Source: Viola odorata (Eukaryota; Streptophyta; Magnoliopsida; Malpighiales; Violaceae). Taken from it: DNA of 64,000 nt. The translations under genes were made by a program, and so were the position numbers. Positions 32,330-42,441 of this stretch are shown here, piece by piece (position 1 is the stretch's first letter; every line of letters starts with the position of its first letter). Under the pieces are notes generated by a model, which worked only from the letters and a program-made list of their open reading frames with translations, was not told the origin of the DNA and ran no database searches. The DNA is taken from NCBI GenBank assembly GCA_963691705.1, contig OY829540.1:49388158-49452157 (forward strand). The letters are read 5' to 3'.

Positions 32330-33976
32330 CCGTTATCTAATAACGCGGCAGAGTATGATGCGTTGCTAGCCGGGCTCAGAATAGGGAAAGGGCTTTCTTC
32401 TAAAGGGAGACACGATACTGGAAGAACAGGAGACCTGCGTCTAAAAATCTGTGGTGATTCCAAACTGATAATCGACCAGGTCTTGGGGCACTCTCAGGCC
32501 CGGGAACCTATCATGATTCAATATCTCGCCAAAGTAAAGCGAGAATTATTGGAAATAAAGAAAGAGGGCGTGCAGGTCAGCTTCGAGCATGTTCCTAGGG
32601 AGGAAAACGCTGAAGCTGACAATCTAGCAAAATTGGCCGCAAATCCGGAAGCGTCCATACCCAAAGGCGTATATTATCATGAGTTATCGGTACCATCCTT
32701 CATGGAAGAGCAAGCATCTTTATGTGTAGAGGAGCGTGAGAGCGACTGGCGAATTCCAGTAATCAAATACTTGAAACACGAGGAACTGCCTGAGGATACC
32801 GCTGAAAAGAAGAAGGTACTGAGACAGGCAGCTCGCTGTACGTACTATGACAGGGATTTGATTAGAAGGTGTTTTTCTCACCCTGCCGCCAAATGTATAA
32901 CTGAGCAAGAGGGTCTTCACACCTTGCGCGAAATCCATGAAGGGGTATGTGGTATGCACGTGTCAGGCGGTACCCTGGCGGCACAAGTCTTCCGATCCGG
33001 ATTCTACTGGCCCACCATCCGAAAAGATTGCCACAACTATGTGCAAACTTGCCCTAAGTGCCAGGAGTTTGCCAAAATTCCTCGGCGACCTGCCACTGAA
33101 ATATCTGAAATTATCGCCCCTTATCCTTTCGCTAAATGGGGGATCGATATCCTAGGCCCATTCCCAAAGGCAAGGTCTAAACTGAAGTTTGTGATAGTGG
33201 CGGTAGACTATTTCACTAAGTGGGCAGAAGCTGAAGCGGTTGCCACAATCACGGCAGAAAAAACTTGGCGTTTCTTCAAATATCAAGTTATCATGAGGTT
33301 TGGCGTACCTCGTGTCCTTGTCAGCGATAATGGAATGCAGTTCACCAGCCAATTCTTCAAAGACCAGTGCTCAGAATTTGGAATCGAGCAACGTTTTTCC
33401 TCCGTGGCTCATCCGCAAACTAATGGACAGGCGGAAGTAACCAATCGGAGCATCCTCAGCGGCATCAAGAAAAACCTAGAAGGGTCTAAAAAGAAATGGG
33501 CTGATGAGCTACCATACGTGATGTGGGCGTACCGCATGACCGTTAAGACTAGCACCGGAGAAACACCCTTCGCGTTGGCCTTCGGGACCGAAGTCGTTAC
33601 ACCGGTGGAAATTGGAACCATGAGCCTACGGGTGGCTCACTTTAGGGAGGAACTGAACGAGGAAAGGTTACGAGCTAACCTGGACGCGTTACCAGAAGTC
33701 CGAGAGGAAATCCTTCTGAAAATGCAACATTACAAACAAAAGATGGCCCATAATAGGCGCGTTAAAGAGCGGTTGCTGAAAGCCGGTGAGCTGGTGCTCA
33801 GAGACAAGCGAGCGGCAGGGCAACGCATGGGGAAACTCAGTCCAAACTGGGATGGACCATATCGCGTCACCCACGTTGTCGGGAAAGGAGCCTATCATTT
33901 GGAGACACTCGATGGTACACCCTTATCCAACTCTTGGAATATCGTTCGCTTGAAGTTATATTACTCTAGAATTTGA
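32330..33976 (+). CDS. Archaeal-like RNase H (C-terminal part) and integrase of element A
   Basis: In frame with the RT segment. First comes the rest of the second RNase H (SNNAAEYDALLAGLRIG, CGDSKLIIDQVLG, HVPREENAEADNLAKLA), the duplicate RNase H typical of Tat elements. The integrase has an HHCC zinc finger (HTLREIHEGVCGMH...CPKCQEF), then catalytic D (WGIDILGPFP), D (VSDNGMQF) and E (NGQAEVTNRS), then a C-terminal domain with LSPNWDGPYRV and KLYYSRI. The stop at 33974 is followed by the repeat block. A single reversion at 32327 would open the whole 1,116-codon frame, so loss of function looks recent. Confidence 0.9.
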   Translation, partial: PLSNNAAEYDALLAGLRIGKGLSSKGRHDTGRTGDLRLKICGDSKLIIDQVLGHSQAREPIMIQYLAKVKRELLEIKKEGVQVSFEHVPREENAEADNLAKLAANPEASIPKGVYYHELSVPSFMEEQASLCVEERESDWRIPVIKYLKHEELPEDTAEKKKVLRQAARCTYYDRDLIRRCFSHPAAKCITEQEGLHTLREIHEGVCGMHVSGGTLAAQVFRSGFYWPTIRKDCHNYVQTCPKCQEFAKIPRRPATEISEIIAPYPFAKWGIDILGPFPKARSKLKFVIVAVDYFTKWAEAEAVATITAEKTWRFFKYQVIMRFGVPRVLVSDNGMQFTSQFFKDQCSEFGIEQRFSSVAHPQTNGQAEVTNRSILSGIKKNLEGSKKKWADELPYVMWAYRMTVKTSTGETPFALAFGTEVVTPVEIGTMSLRVAHFREELNEERLRANLDALPEVREEILLKMQHYKQKMAHNRRVKERLLKAGELVLRDKRAAGQRMGKLSPNWDGPYRVTHVVGKGAYHLETLDGTPLSNSWNIVRLKLYYSRI

Positions 33977-34069
33977 TTTTATCTGCACCTTTGATTTATG
34001 TCAACCTTAACCATGACTAACGCTCGATGAGAGAGCTTTCGTGGGTGTTTGTGGTTGCCTTTGTGCAGA

Positions 34070-34290
34070 TAAAAAAGGGGGTATCTTGGGGAAGTGAAAA
34101 GTCCTATCCTTATGATGGCTGGTCTTGATCAGATGGCCCACTAAGTGGGGGCACTACCCAACATACCTTGAATTAGCGTCGGATTGAAAGATCCTGGACG
34201 CCCCCGGGGGTGAAAAGTCCTATCCTTGTGATGAACGATCTTGATCAGATGGCTCATTAAGTGAGGGCACCACCCGGTATCTTTGGGAGT
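34070..34290 (+). repeat. Post-pol tandem repeat block of element A, left part
   Basis: Units of about 110 bp beginning GTGAAAAGTCCTATCCTT and containing GATCAGATGGCCCACTAAGT. The block is split by element D and continues at 38696. Confidence 0.75.
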
Positions 34291-34410
34291 TGTAACAATA
34301 CTCTCTTACTTTATTAAAACATACCATTACAATATATATATACCCTAATACCATATACCTAATACTAATACAACGTATATACATACGTATATAAATACGT
34401 ATATCTAACA
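34291..34410 (-). repeat. 3' LTR of element D
   Basis: 120 bp, AT-rich, with TATATATATA and ACGTATATA repeats; on the minus strand it begins TGTTAGATATACG. Confidence 0.9.
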
Positions 34411-34417
34411 CTCCCCC

Positions 34418-37400
34418 TCAAGCTGGAGCATAGATATTTATCATGCCTAGCTTGTTACAAAGATAATCCACTTGAGGACCTGGAAGGGCTTTAGTGAAGA
34501 GATCACCCAGTTGTTCTCCTGTCTTCACATAGTGAGTGGAGATGAGATTTCCCTGAATCTTCTCGCGAATGAAGTGACAGTCTACTTCAATATGCTTCGT
34601 CCTCTCATGGTAAACAGGATTTGCAGCAATGTGGAGAGCAGCTTGATTATCACACCAGAGTTTTGAAGGTGAGGAGTGTTCTATACCAATTTCAGTCAGA
34701 AGTTGCCGCATCCATATAATCTCACAGGAGGATTGTGCCATGGCTCTGTATTCTGACTCTGCACTGGATCGAGACACCACGGTTTTCTTCTTGCTTCTCC
34801 AAGAGATCAGGTTCCCGCCAACAAAGACACAATAGCCGGTTATTGATCTTCTATCAATCTTCGACCCAACCCAATCCGCATCAGCAAAGCACTCAATCTG
34901 ATTGTGACCGTGGTTACTATACAGGATCCCGAGGCCAGGTGCCCCTTTCAGATAGCATAGGATATGCTCCAGAGTCTCCCAATGCTTATCTGTTGGAGCA
35001 GACATGAACTGGCTAACAACACTAACCGCGAAGGTGATGTCAGGCCGTGTCACACAGAGATAGTTCAATTTCCCAACTAATCTCCTATACTTCTCAGGAT
35101 CATCAAAAGGGTCACCGTCATCTTTGGTGAGATTAACATTAGAAGCCATAGGGGAGCTACAGGGCTTGGCTCCCAACTTTTCTGTTTCTGCAAGGAGATC
35201 AAGGACATACTTTCTTTGAGATAGGAAGATACCTTTGTTACTCCTGGACACTTCTATCCCTAGAAAGTATTTCAGCTGATCCAAGTCTTTTGTACTGAAC
35301 TTGGTATGCAGGAAAGATTTGAGCGAAGAGATCCCAACACTATCATCTCCTGTAATGATAATATCATCCACATACACAACAAGCAAAATAATACCCGCAG
35401 CAGATTGTCTATGAAAGACAGAGTGATCACACTGGCTCTTTTGCATGCCAAATTGTAAAATTACCTCACTGAACTTGCCAAACCAGGCACGAGGACTCTG
35501 TTTTAAACCATACAGGGCCTTCTTCAGCCTACAGACTTTCCCATACTCCCCCTGAGCAACAAACCCAGGTGGTTGCTCCATATAGACTTCTTCTTGTAGG
35601 TCGCCGTGAAGGAAGGCATTCTTGATGTCTAACTGGTGAAGAGGCCAATCCCGAGAAGTGGCTAAGGAAATGAACAACCTGACAGAGGATAATTTGGCCA
35701 CAGGGGAAAAAGTGTCAGAGTAGTCCACCCCATATGTTTGAGCATACCCTTTGGCAACAAGGCGTGCCACAGAGCCATCAGGATGGACTTTCACCGCAAA
35801 GACCCATCTGCATCCTACATCCTTCTTGTCCTTGGGTAAAGACACCAAGTCCCAAGTTTGATTATCCGCTAAAGCGATAATCTCCTCAAGCATTGCATTC
35901 TTCCAACCAGAATGAGTCAATGCTTCCTGCACTGTGTTTGGGACAACAACAGAATCTAGGGAGGAAATGAGAGCACATGTCGATGGAGACAGGTGATCAT
36001 AGGAGACATAGTTAGCAATGGAGTAGACAGATTTACAGTGTCGTTTACCTTTGCGAAGACTGATTGGGAGATCCAAATCAGTGGGTGGATCAGGTGACGA
36101 GGACTCTGGTGGAGGACATGTATCAATGGGTGCCACAGATAGCGTAGAAGAACCAGTAACAGGATCAGGATTTGCAGTCAAGATCCTCTCCTCAATATAC
36201 TGTGCAGAGGTACCCAAAGAAGAGGGCTGGTCAAGGGTACTATCACAAGAGGGTTGATCAGAAACAACCAATGGAGGAGCAGAGTAGGGAGGAGGAGGAG
36301 CAGATAGGGAAGGCGCAGAGGAGACTGGAGGAGGAGCAGAGGAGACTGGAGGAGTAGAGTAGACCAACCAATCATCATCACCATGATCATCATCCTGTGG
36401 AACAGGATGTGAGAAGAATGGTGCCTGTTCAGAGAAGGCAACATCAATAGACACCAGATATTTCTGAAGATCTGGAGAGTAGCATCTATATCCCTTCTGA
36501 AGCCGAGAATACCCCAAGAAGAGACACTTGAGGGCCTTAGGATCCAACTTTGTGATGTGAGGACGAACATCACGAACATAGCAGGTGCTACCAAAAATCT
36601 TAGGCTCAATGGGGAATAATGGTCTTCCAGGAGCAAGTACAGTAATTGGAATACCATCATCAAGAACTGCAGAAGGCATACGATTAATCAAGAAGCAAGC
36701 TGTAGAAACAGCGTCAACCCAAAATTGCTTGGGAACCTTGTTCTGAAATAAAAGAGCACGAGCAGTTTCCAAAAGGTGTCTGTTCTTTCTCTCTGACACA
36801 CCATTTTGAGCTGGTGTATCAACGCAAGAAGACTGATGCAAGATGCCATGCTGAGTCATATAATGCTGAAAGGACTCTGACATGTATTCCTTAGCATTAT
36901 CACTTCTAAGAATGCGAACAGACGTACCAAACTGAGTCTGAATTTCAGTACAAAATGCACAAAAATGAGAAAATACCTCAGACCTGTTCTTCATAAAATA
37001 TACCCAAGTCATTCTTGAGTAATCATCCACAAAAGTGATAAAATATCTGAATCCTGGCTTGGCAGTTACAGGACATGGACCCCAAACATCCGAATGGACT
37101 AATTCAAAAGCAGACAGCGCACGTTTACTAGTACGTGGACCCAAAGAAGTGCGATGATGTTTCGCAAAATGACAAGTTTCACAGTCAAGGGAAGTAGCTG
37201 ACTTGAACTGTGGACATAGTTGCTTCAGATACTGCAGACATGGATGACCCAGACGGCAATGAGCTTCAAACAGAGAAGTGGAGCTGAAGCAGGCTACTGA
37301 CTCTGGCACCCACGGATCCAGAACATACAGACCACCCGATACATGTCCTCTACCAAAGACCCACTTTGTCACTAGATCTTGAAAGAGACAATGATCAGGG

Positions 37401-37976
37401 TAAAAAGAGATGAAGCAGTTGAGGTCCTTTGTAAGTTTACTAACTGAGATCAGATTGAAAGCCAACTCAGGTAGACTAAGTACAGATGACATAGTAATAG
37501 CAGAAGTTGGTTTAACTATACCAGAACCCTTAATACTACGAGTGGTGCCATCAGCAATGGTGACATGAGCAGATGTTTTAAATTTCTTAAAACTGGAGAA
37601 GGTATTTGTGTTACCTGTCACATGTTCATTTGCACCTGAATCAACTACCCACTGACTAGAACTAGAGACAAGACATGTTTTAGCTTTAACAAGCTCTTGG
37701 TACAAGGAGAATCTGGCAAATTCCTCCTCTGAGAGTGGCTTAGGTGGATCAGGTGAGGAGCTTGGTAGAACAACTAGATTAGCTGATTTCATCCTCTGAT
37801 TGTAATTCTGCAGTTTCTTGCAGAAACGCTTTGTATGACCAGGCTCCTTGCAGTAGTAACAAGTAACATCACTTAAGTCACCACCCTTGTAGTCACCATC
37901 CCGACCCTTAAAACCAGGTTTAGAGCTGGGCTTGTCCCGCACCCCGCCCCTGGTTAGCTCTTTATTCTCAGCCATT
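34418..37976 (-). CDS. Gag remnant and complete Pol of copia element D
   Basis: The best start is the ATG of MAENKELTRGGVRDK near 37976; the frame stays open upstream to 38380 but that stretch is low-complexity leader (CSYICSYIC, CCVF). The protein has one CCHC knuckle (CYYCKEPGHTKRFC), protease (WVVDSGANEHVTG), integrase (HCRLGHPCLQYL, C-X2-C CETCHF, catalytic DVWGPC, LRSDNAKEY, QNGVSERKNR), RT (WVFAVKVHPDGSVARLVAKG, YVDDIIITG) and RNase H (DADWVGSKIDRRSITGYC, DLFTKALPG). No stop or frameshift over about 1,190 codons. The capsid domain that should precede the knuckle is absent, so the element could supply Pol but probably not particles. Confidence 0.9.
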
Positions 37977-37984
37977 CTTAACAC

Positions 37985-38130
37985 AAATCGAGCAAATACG
38001 CAGCAACTGAATCCACACCAACTAAATGCGCAGCAAATACGAAGCAAATGTGCAACCAATACACAGCAGATACACAGCAGATACGCAGCAAATATGGAGC
38101 AAATATACGAGCAAATATACGAACACAAGC
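37985..38130. repeat. Short tandem repeat in the leader of element D
   Basis: Degenerate 11-12 bp units, plus-strand AGCAAATACGC / AGCAGATACAC / AGCAAATATAC. It sits where gag should be coded and may mark the deletion junction. Confidence 0.6.
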
Positions 38131-38577
38131 TAAATTGAGCACAAACACAGCATTCAATCTCAACCAGCAGCATATTCAATGTATACAGATGAGAAAATAT
38201 GCAAGCAGGAACACAAAAATGAAGTTCGTACCTGTTCGAGTAGATTAACCAAGGGCAGTTTCGTATTTTAGCAAAACCGAGTATCAAAACTTGCCAAAAC
38301 CGAAAACTGAGCACAGGTACCTGCCGATCTCGAGGAGGCGAGCAGAACCCAGGTCGCGGCGGTAGGAACGGCGGCGCCATGCGCCCTCACGCGCCGGCGA
38401 GTGGGATTGGCCGGAAAACGTTCCGGCTGCGACTGGCGGCGCGTCGGAGCTCCGATCGACGATACGCTCCCTCCTGTGGCAGCGGTGAGAGTAGCAAATG
38501 GCCGAAACGTGGTCCGACGGGCTGACAGTAGAACAGAAATTGAGAGAGTTTATTTTAGTTATTATGCTCCGCTACCA

Positions 38578-38695
38578 TGTAACAATACTCTCTTACTTTA
38601 TTAAAACATACCATTACAATATATATACCCTAATACCATATACCTAATACTAATACAATGTATATACATACGTATATAAATACGTATGTCTAACA
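38578..38695 (-). repeat. 5' LTR of element D
   Basis: 118 bp, 98% like the other LTR by eye; flanked by GGAGT. Confidence 0.9.
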
Positions 38696-39130
38696 GGAGT
38701 GAAAAGTCCTTTTCTTGTACTGACCGTTCTCGTGGAGACGGCCCAGCAAGACGAGGCACGCCCCAAAGAAATAGAAACTCTGTTCTAGAAACAAGAATCC
38801 TATCTTAACGGCTGGGCTGCTGCAGCTAGGCCATTAAGTAAGGACACGGTTCTAGACGCTAGGGCAACGCCCAAAAGTGAAAATTCTCTAGCCTTGTGAT
38901 AGCCGTCCCGATCCGACAGCTCACTAAGACGAGGCACTCTAAGGGCCGATCGTGAAAACAGGGAAATGCGGAGAATCGCGAAATCCCGACTAGTAACCAG
39001 ATGTGTAACCCCTGGTGAAGTATAGAGCTGATAGCGAAAGCGATTCCCGCGGGTTCCAGGGTAACACCCTATGATGGCAGCGGAAAGGCTCCTACGGGTA
39101 ATTACTATCCCTCGTAACATGTTTTTGTTA
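38696..39130 (+). repeat. Post-pol tandem repeat block of element A, right part
   Basis: Continues the GTGAAAAGTCC units after element D (38699, 38874), each with a CACTAAGACGAGGCAC or CAGCAAGACGAGGCAC core. It decays after about 38960. No gene. Confidence 0.6.
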
Positions 39131-39403
39131 CTGATGATTTACAATTAAGAATGCGCAGAATACTTTTCGGGCAGCGGAAGGAGTGAGGATCTCGTGAGCA
39201 GAGATATAGTCAGGCTTACCGGGAAAGCTAACCCAATACCAAATTTTGTAAATCTTGGTGGGACCGCTAAGGATCTGTTCGAAAAAGTAAGCGCATCGAG
39301 AAAACATGGCGAAGATAACGCCAAAGGAGTTTGCAAAGAGACAACTAAATAAAGGACAGTTAGCAATAAAAGTTGCCTGAACACATCGGAATGATTAAGG
39401 GGG

Positions 39404-41826
39404 CTACAAACTTTGGTGATCAAAATAATAACAAAAATTTAGTGACGCTTGATCACTAAGGAAAGAGCGGTAAAGCCTCGAACCACGTTTCCAACCTGCC
39501 GCTTTAGCTTGGCGAAAGCCCTCCTCATTAAGATGGCCAGATCTTCGCATAAAAGCGGCAGTGACCTCATCGGGTTTGTACGCGTCGACCCCGTGGACTT
39601 CCTCAAAGCAAGCGACCAAAATAGCGGCAGTCTGCTCGACATGCCACAGGCTCTTATCGGCTAACTCTTCCTCCAGGGCAGCTTTCTCCTTGGCCAAGGA
39701 TGATTTCTCATTCTCCAAGGCAGTAACTTTGGCCCTCTCCGCTGCCAAGGCGGCTGCCTATTCTTTCCTCTGCTCCTGATGAGCCAGCAATAGGTCTGTG
39801 CGCTCCTCCAACAACTTTTTCTTCTCATTCCGCTCTCGCGCTAATTCCTCCATGGAGGAGGAAAGAGAAGCAGCCTGACGCTGCGCTTCCTCCGCCCAGT
39901 AATGGAACTGCATCATATTTGTAAAAAGGTTGGAGCGTAATGAGTTCACCCTGTCAACCCCTGGCTTGGAAAGGAAGGCTTCCCGTTCTGCCGTAGACGC
40001 CAATACTTGAGAAGCCAGCAAAGCCGTAACTTCATCTGAGCCATCACCCCTAGTGCCGCTAGACCAGTGTTACGAAGATCGTACAGTCCAACTTGATGGG
40101 TCACGGTGCCGACCCCACTTATCGGACTAAGATCCGCCACAAAGTTGAAGGTGGCACCTCCTTCGCCATAACGGTCCGATAGGGGGATGCTCGAAGGAAC
40201 AAAGGCCAAAGGAAAAGGAGGGCGAACCTGCGTGGACGAACCCCCTGGAGCAAGATAAACGCCATGAGGCTGATAGCCTAAAAAATCTGGCAAGACCTCC
40301 TGATATCCCATATTGGAGGAATATGCGTGAGCGAGACCACCGAAAGAATTGGGCGAAACCCCGAAAGTCTCGCCTGTGCCCAAGTTCTCCAAAAATTCTG
40401 ACGGATTCCCTTCCTGGGGAACAGCCGTAGAGTCAAACCCGTCCGCAGGTCTGTTCTCCATCCCGGTGGTAGAGGAAGATGGGTTTCCGCCCTCATTTTC
40501 TAGCCGCTGTCTCTTCTTAGAACCAGTCAGCATGTAGCCCAAATTCATATCGCCTGAGGGAGGAGCGGAGGTAGCGACAACGATAGTGTCCTGCCAAGAA
40601 CGCGATATGAAATATAGAAAAGAGAAATCAAACGACGACAGACGTCGAAATGTAGCATATCGTGGCTAAAAGGCACCCTTACCGTAACAGCGTTGGGAGG
40701 AGGTGCTTCTGAAGAACCTGCCGCGTCCGGAGAAGGTGTAAGAGCGACAACGCTTCTTGTTTTTCTCTTCTTTTTTCCTTTGGCAATGGCCTTAGGAGCC
40801 TTGGAAGAAGAAGAAGGCTGGGCAGGAGGAGCAGCGATGGTCACGAGGGGAACGCCCGAAGGAATGTCTGTATTCCCCTCACCAGCCGAAGAAGAGGATA
40901 CCTGAGCAAGACTCGCGGAAGTAGCCGGAAGTTCGGTGGGGATATCAGTAGCTTCCGTGGAGGTAGCTCTCCCTTTTTCCTCTCTCTCTTGAGCTCTCTT
41001 CAAGCGTCTCCTTACGCTCTCAGGTTTATAGTCGGGATCCGTCGCTGCGAGAGCACAAAATAACGTCAGCATTAGTATCAGTGATAATAAAGAAGGGAGT
41101 AACGCGACACTCACGTTTAACACAAGAATGAATGTCCATTCTACAAGCCACTTGACGAATGTGAACGCTGATTTCCAGTTTGAGTAATTTGCTCAACCAG
41201 TCTTGTTTAAGCTTCGGAAGGGTCCCTGGTCTGCTCCAGACGTTGTCATCTACGTTTTGGTTAAACCCAGATCGCCACCAGGAACCAAGATCTTCAGGAA
41301 TATCTATTACAAAAAACTCCTTTTTCCAGGCATCAATGGAAGACTCGATGTGAAGGAGTTTCCAAGTAAAAGACTTAAGAGAGTCATCGTCAAAAAGGGG
41401 CGATATCGTTATCACCCCTCGACACTTCATCAGCTTAAAAAGAGATTTAAGCAGTAGAAGGGAAAGGGAAGTAATCCCTTTGTATTTGCAAAGTTCCAGA
41501 AAAGCATAAACACAACAATAAGCATTTGGGGATAGTTGGGCCGGATTCAGATCGCCGGCAACAAGCAATTCTTTCACAAAAGAGTCAATGGGAAGCCGGA
41601 AACAATAACGGAACATTTGCGCATACAAGACCCTACGATTACCCGTCAAAACGCTGTTCAAACGTAGTGACTCAGGGGCAACAGTGGCCTTATAATCATC
41701 AGGGATATCAGCATTATGGGCGGCCAAATGCTCACGGAGAGCGGCCTCAGATGTGATAACACTAGCCGTAATATCCATCCTTTTCTCATTGGCAGATTTC
41801 GACTCAGTGCGGCGAGTCTTAGCCAT
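39404..41826 (-). CDS. aORF1: antisense three-exon gene of element A, 'putative gypsy-type transposon' family
   Basis: Three exons on the minus strand. Exon 1 is 41826-41115 (MAKTRRTESKSANEKRMD...; FRYCFRLPIDSFVKELLVAG is the family-like block). Intron 1 (41114-41045, 70 bp, GTGAGT...CTCGCAG) is phase 1. Exon 2 is 41044-40683 (DPDYKPESVRRRLKRAQ, Ser/Ala-rich, basic KGKKKRKTR). Intron 2 (40682-40591, 92 bp, GTAAGG...TTGGCAG) is phase 0. Exon 3 starts at 40590 (SGDMNLGYMLTGSKKRQRLE). Both junctions keep the frame. A frameshift near 40035 and a TAG near 39758 damage exon 3, which otherwise ends in a coiled coil (LAKEKAALEEELADKSLW). The basic run could be a nuclear signal. Function unknown. A TATA box lies about 170 bp upstream. 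Confidence 0.75.
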
Positions 41827-41993
41827 GGCAGAATTAAAGAACTAAAAGATGAAGAAGACGATGGAGGAGAAAGGAAATACCTTCAGAGAAAAGCACTTCG
41901 AAGAGCCCTGAATAGTGGGAAGAAAATAAGACGGCTAAAAGAAAATATGAGAAAATGGGATGATAAAAGAAAAGGAAAAGAATAAATATTGGG

Positions 41994-42000
41994 TTTTATA
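41994..42000 (-). promoter_or_regulatory. TATA-like box upstream of aORF1
   Basis: TATAAAA on the minus strand in GGTTATAAAACCC, about 170 bp before the aORF1 ATG. Confidence 0.5.
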
Positions 42001-42441
42001 ACCCTAGTAGTCGAAGGAAACGACGGATGCCACAGTCGTTGCGTGGAAGTGGCATGAGGAACAGACTCAGGCAATGAGTGCAATTCTAGGAAAGCGCTAC
42101 AACGCCTCGATCTAGGTAAAGTTCTCAAACACGCTAGCCCGTAGCGCTGGAAGAAATGGACACGTGTGCCTGCGCAATCACGACTTTCCTAATGAAAGGA
42201 TAGCAAACATTAAATGCTCTGAAAAGCAAGTACCATCTCTTGGAAAAAACAAGAGCGATATCGTGAGAAAGGAGATAACGCAAGATGGCGTTAATGAAAA
42301 AGGCAGCGTTGAGTTAACGCGAAAAGGCGGAAGAAAAATCAAATAGCAATAAAATACAAATGTTGTCGCACAACGAGGCGTTATTACAAGACAAAGAAAC
42401 AATAAAGCAGAAAATCTTCTAAATGGAATAGCCTCGATTAA
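42001..42441. other. Spacer between aORF1 promoter and aORF2 end
   Basis: No gene. Probably holds the aORF2 3' UTR and the upstream region of aORF1. Confidence 0.4.

Larger units (their letters stand above)
34291..38695 (-). mobile_element. Ty1/copia element D with very short LTRs, nested in element A
   Basis: LTRs 34291-34410 (120 bp) and 38578-38695 (118 bp), TGTAACAATACTC...CTAACA; they differ by two substitutions and one TA indel. Perfect target duplication GGAGT (34286-34290, 38696-38700). On the minus strand the primer site TGGTAGCGGAGC follows the 5' LTR and the polypurine tract TTGAGGGGGAG precedes the 3' LTR. Total 4.4 kb. Short LTRs and size suggest the Ale/Retrofit group, an inference. 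Most of gag is missing; pol is open. Confidence 0.9.

Noticed and set aside
30179..33900. Several 60-90 codon minus-strand frames across the pol of element A
   Set aside because: Shadows of the sense gene; no motifs.
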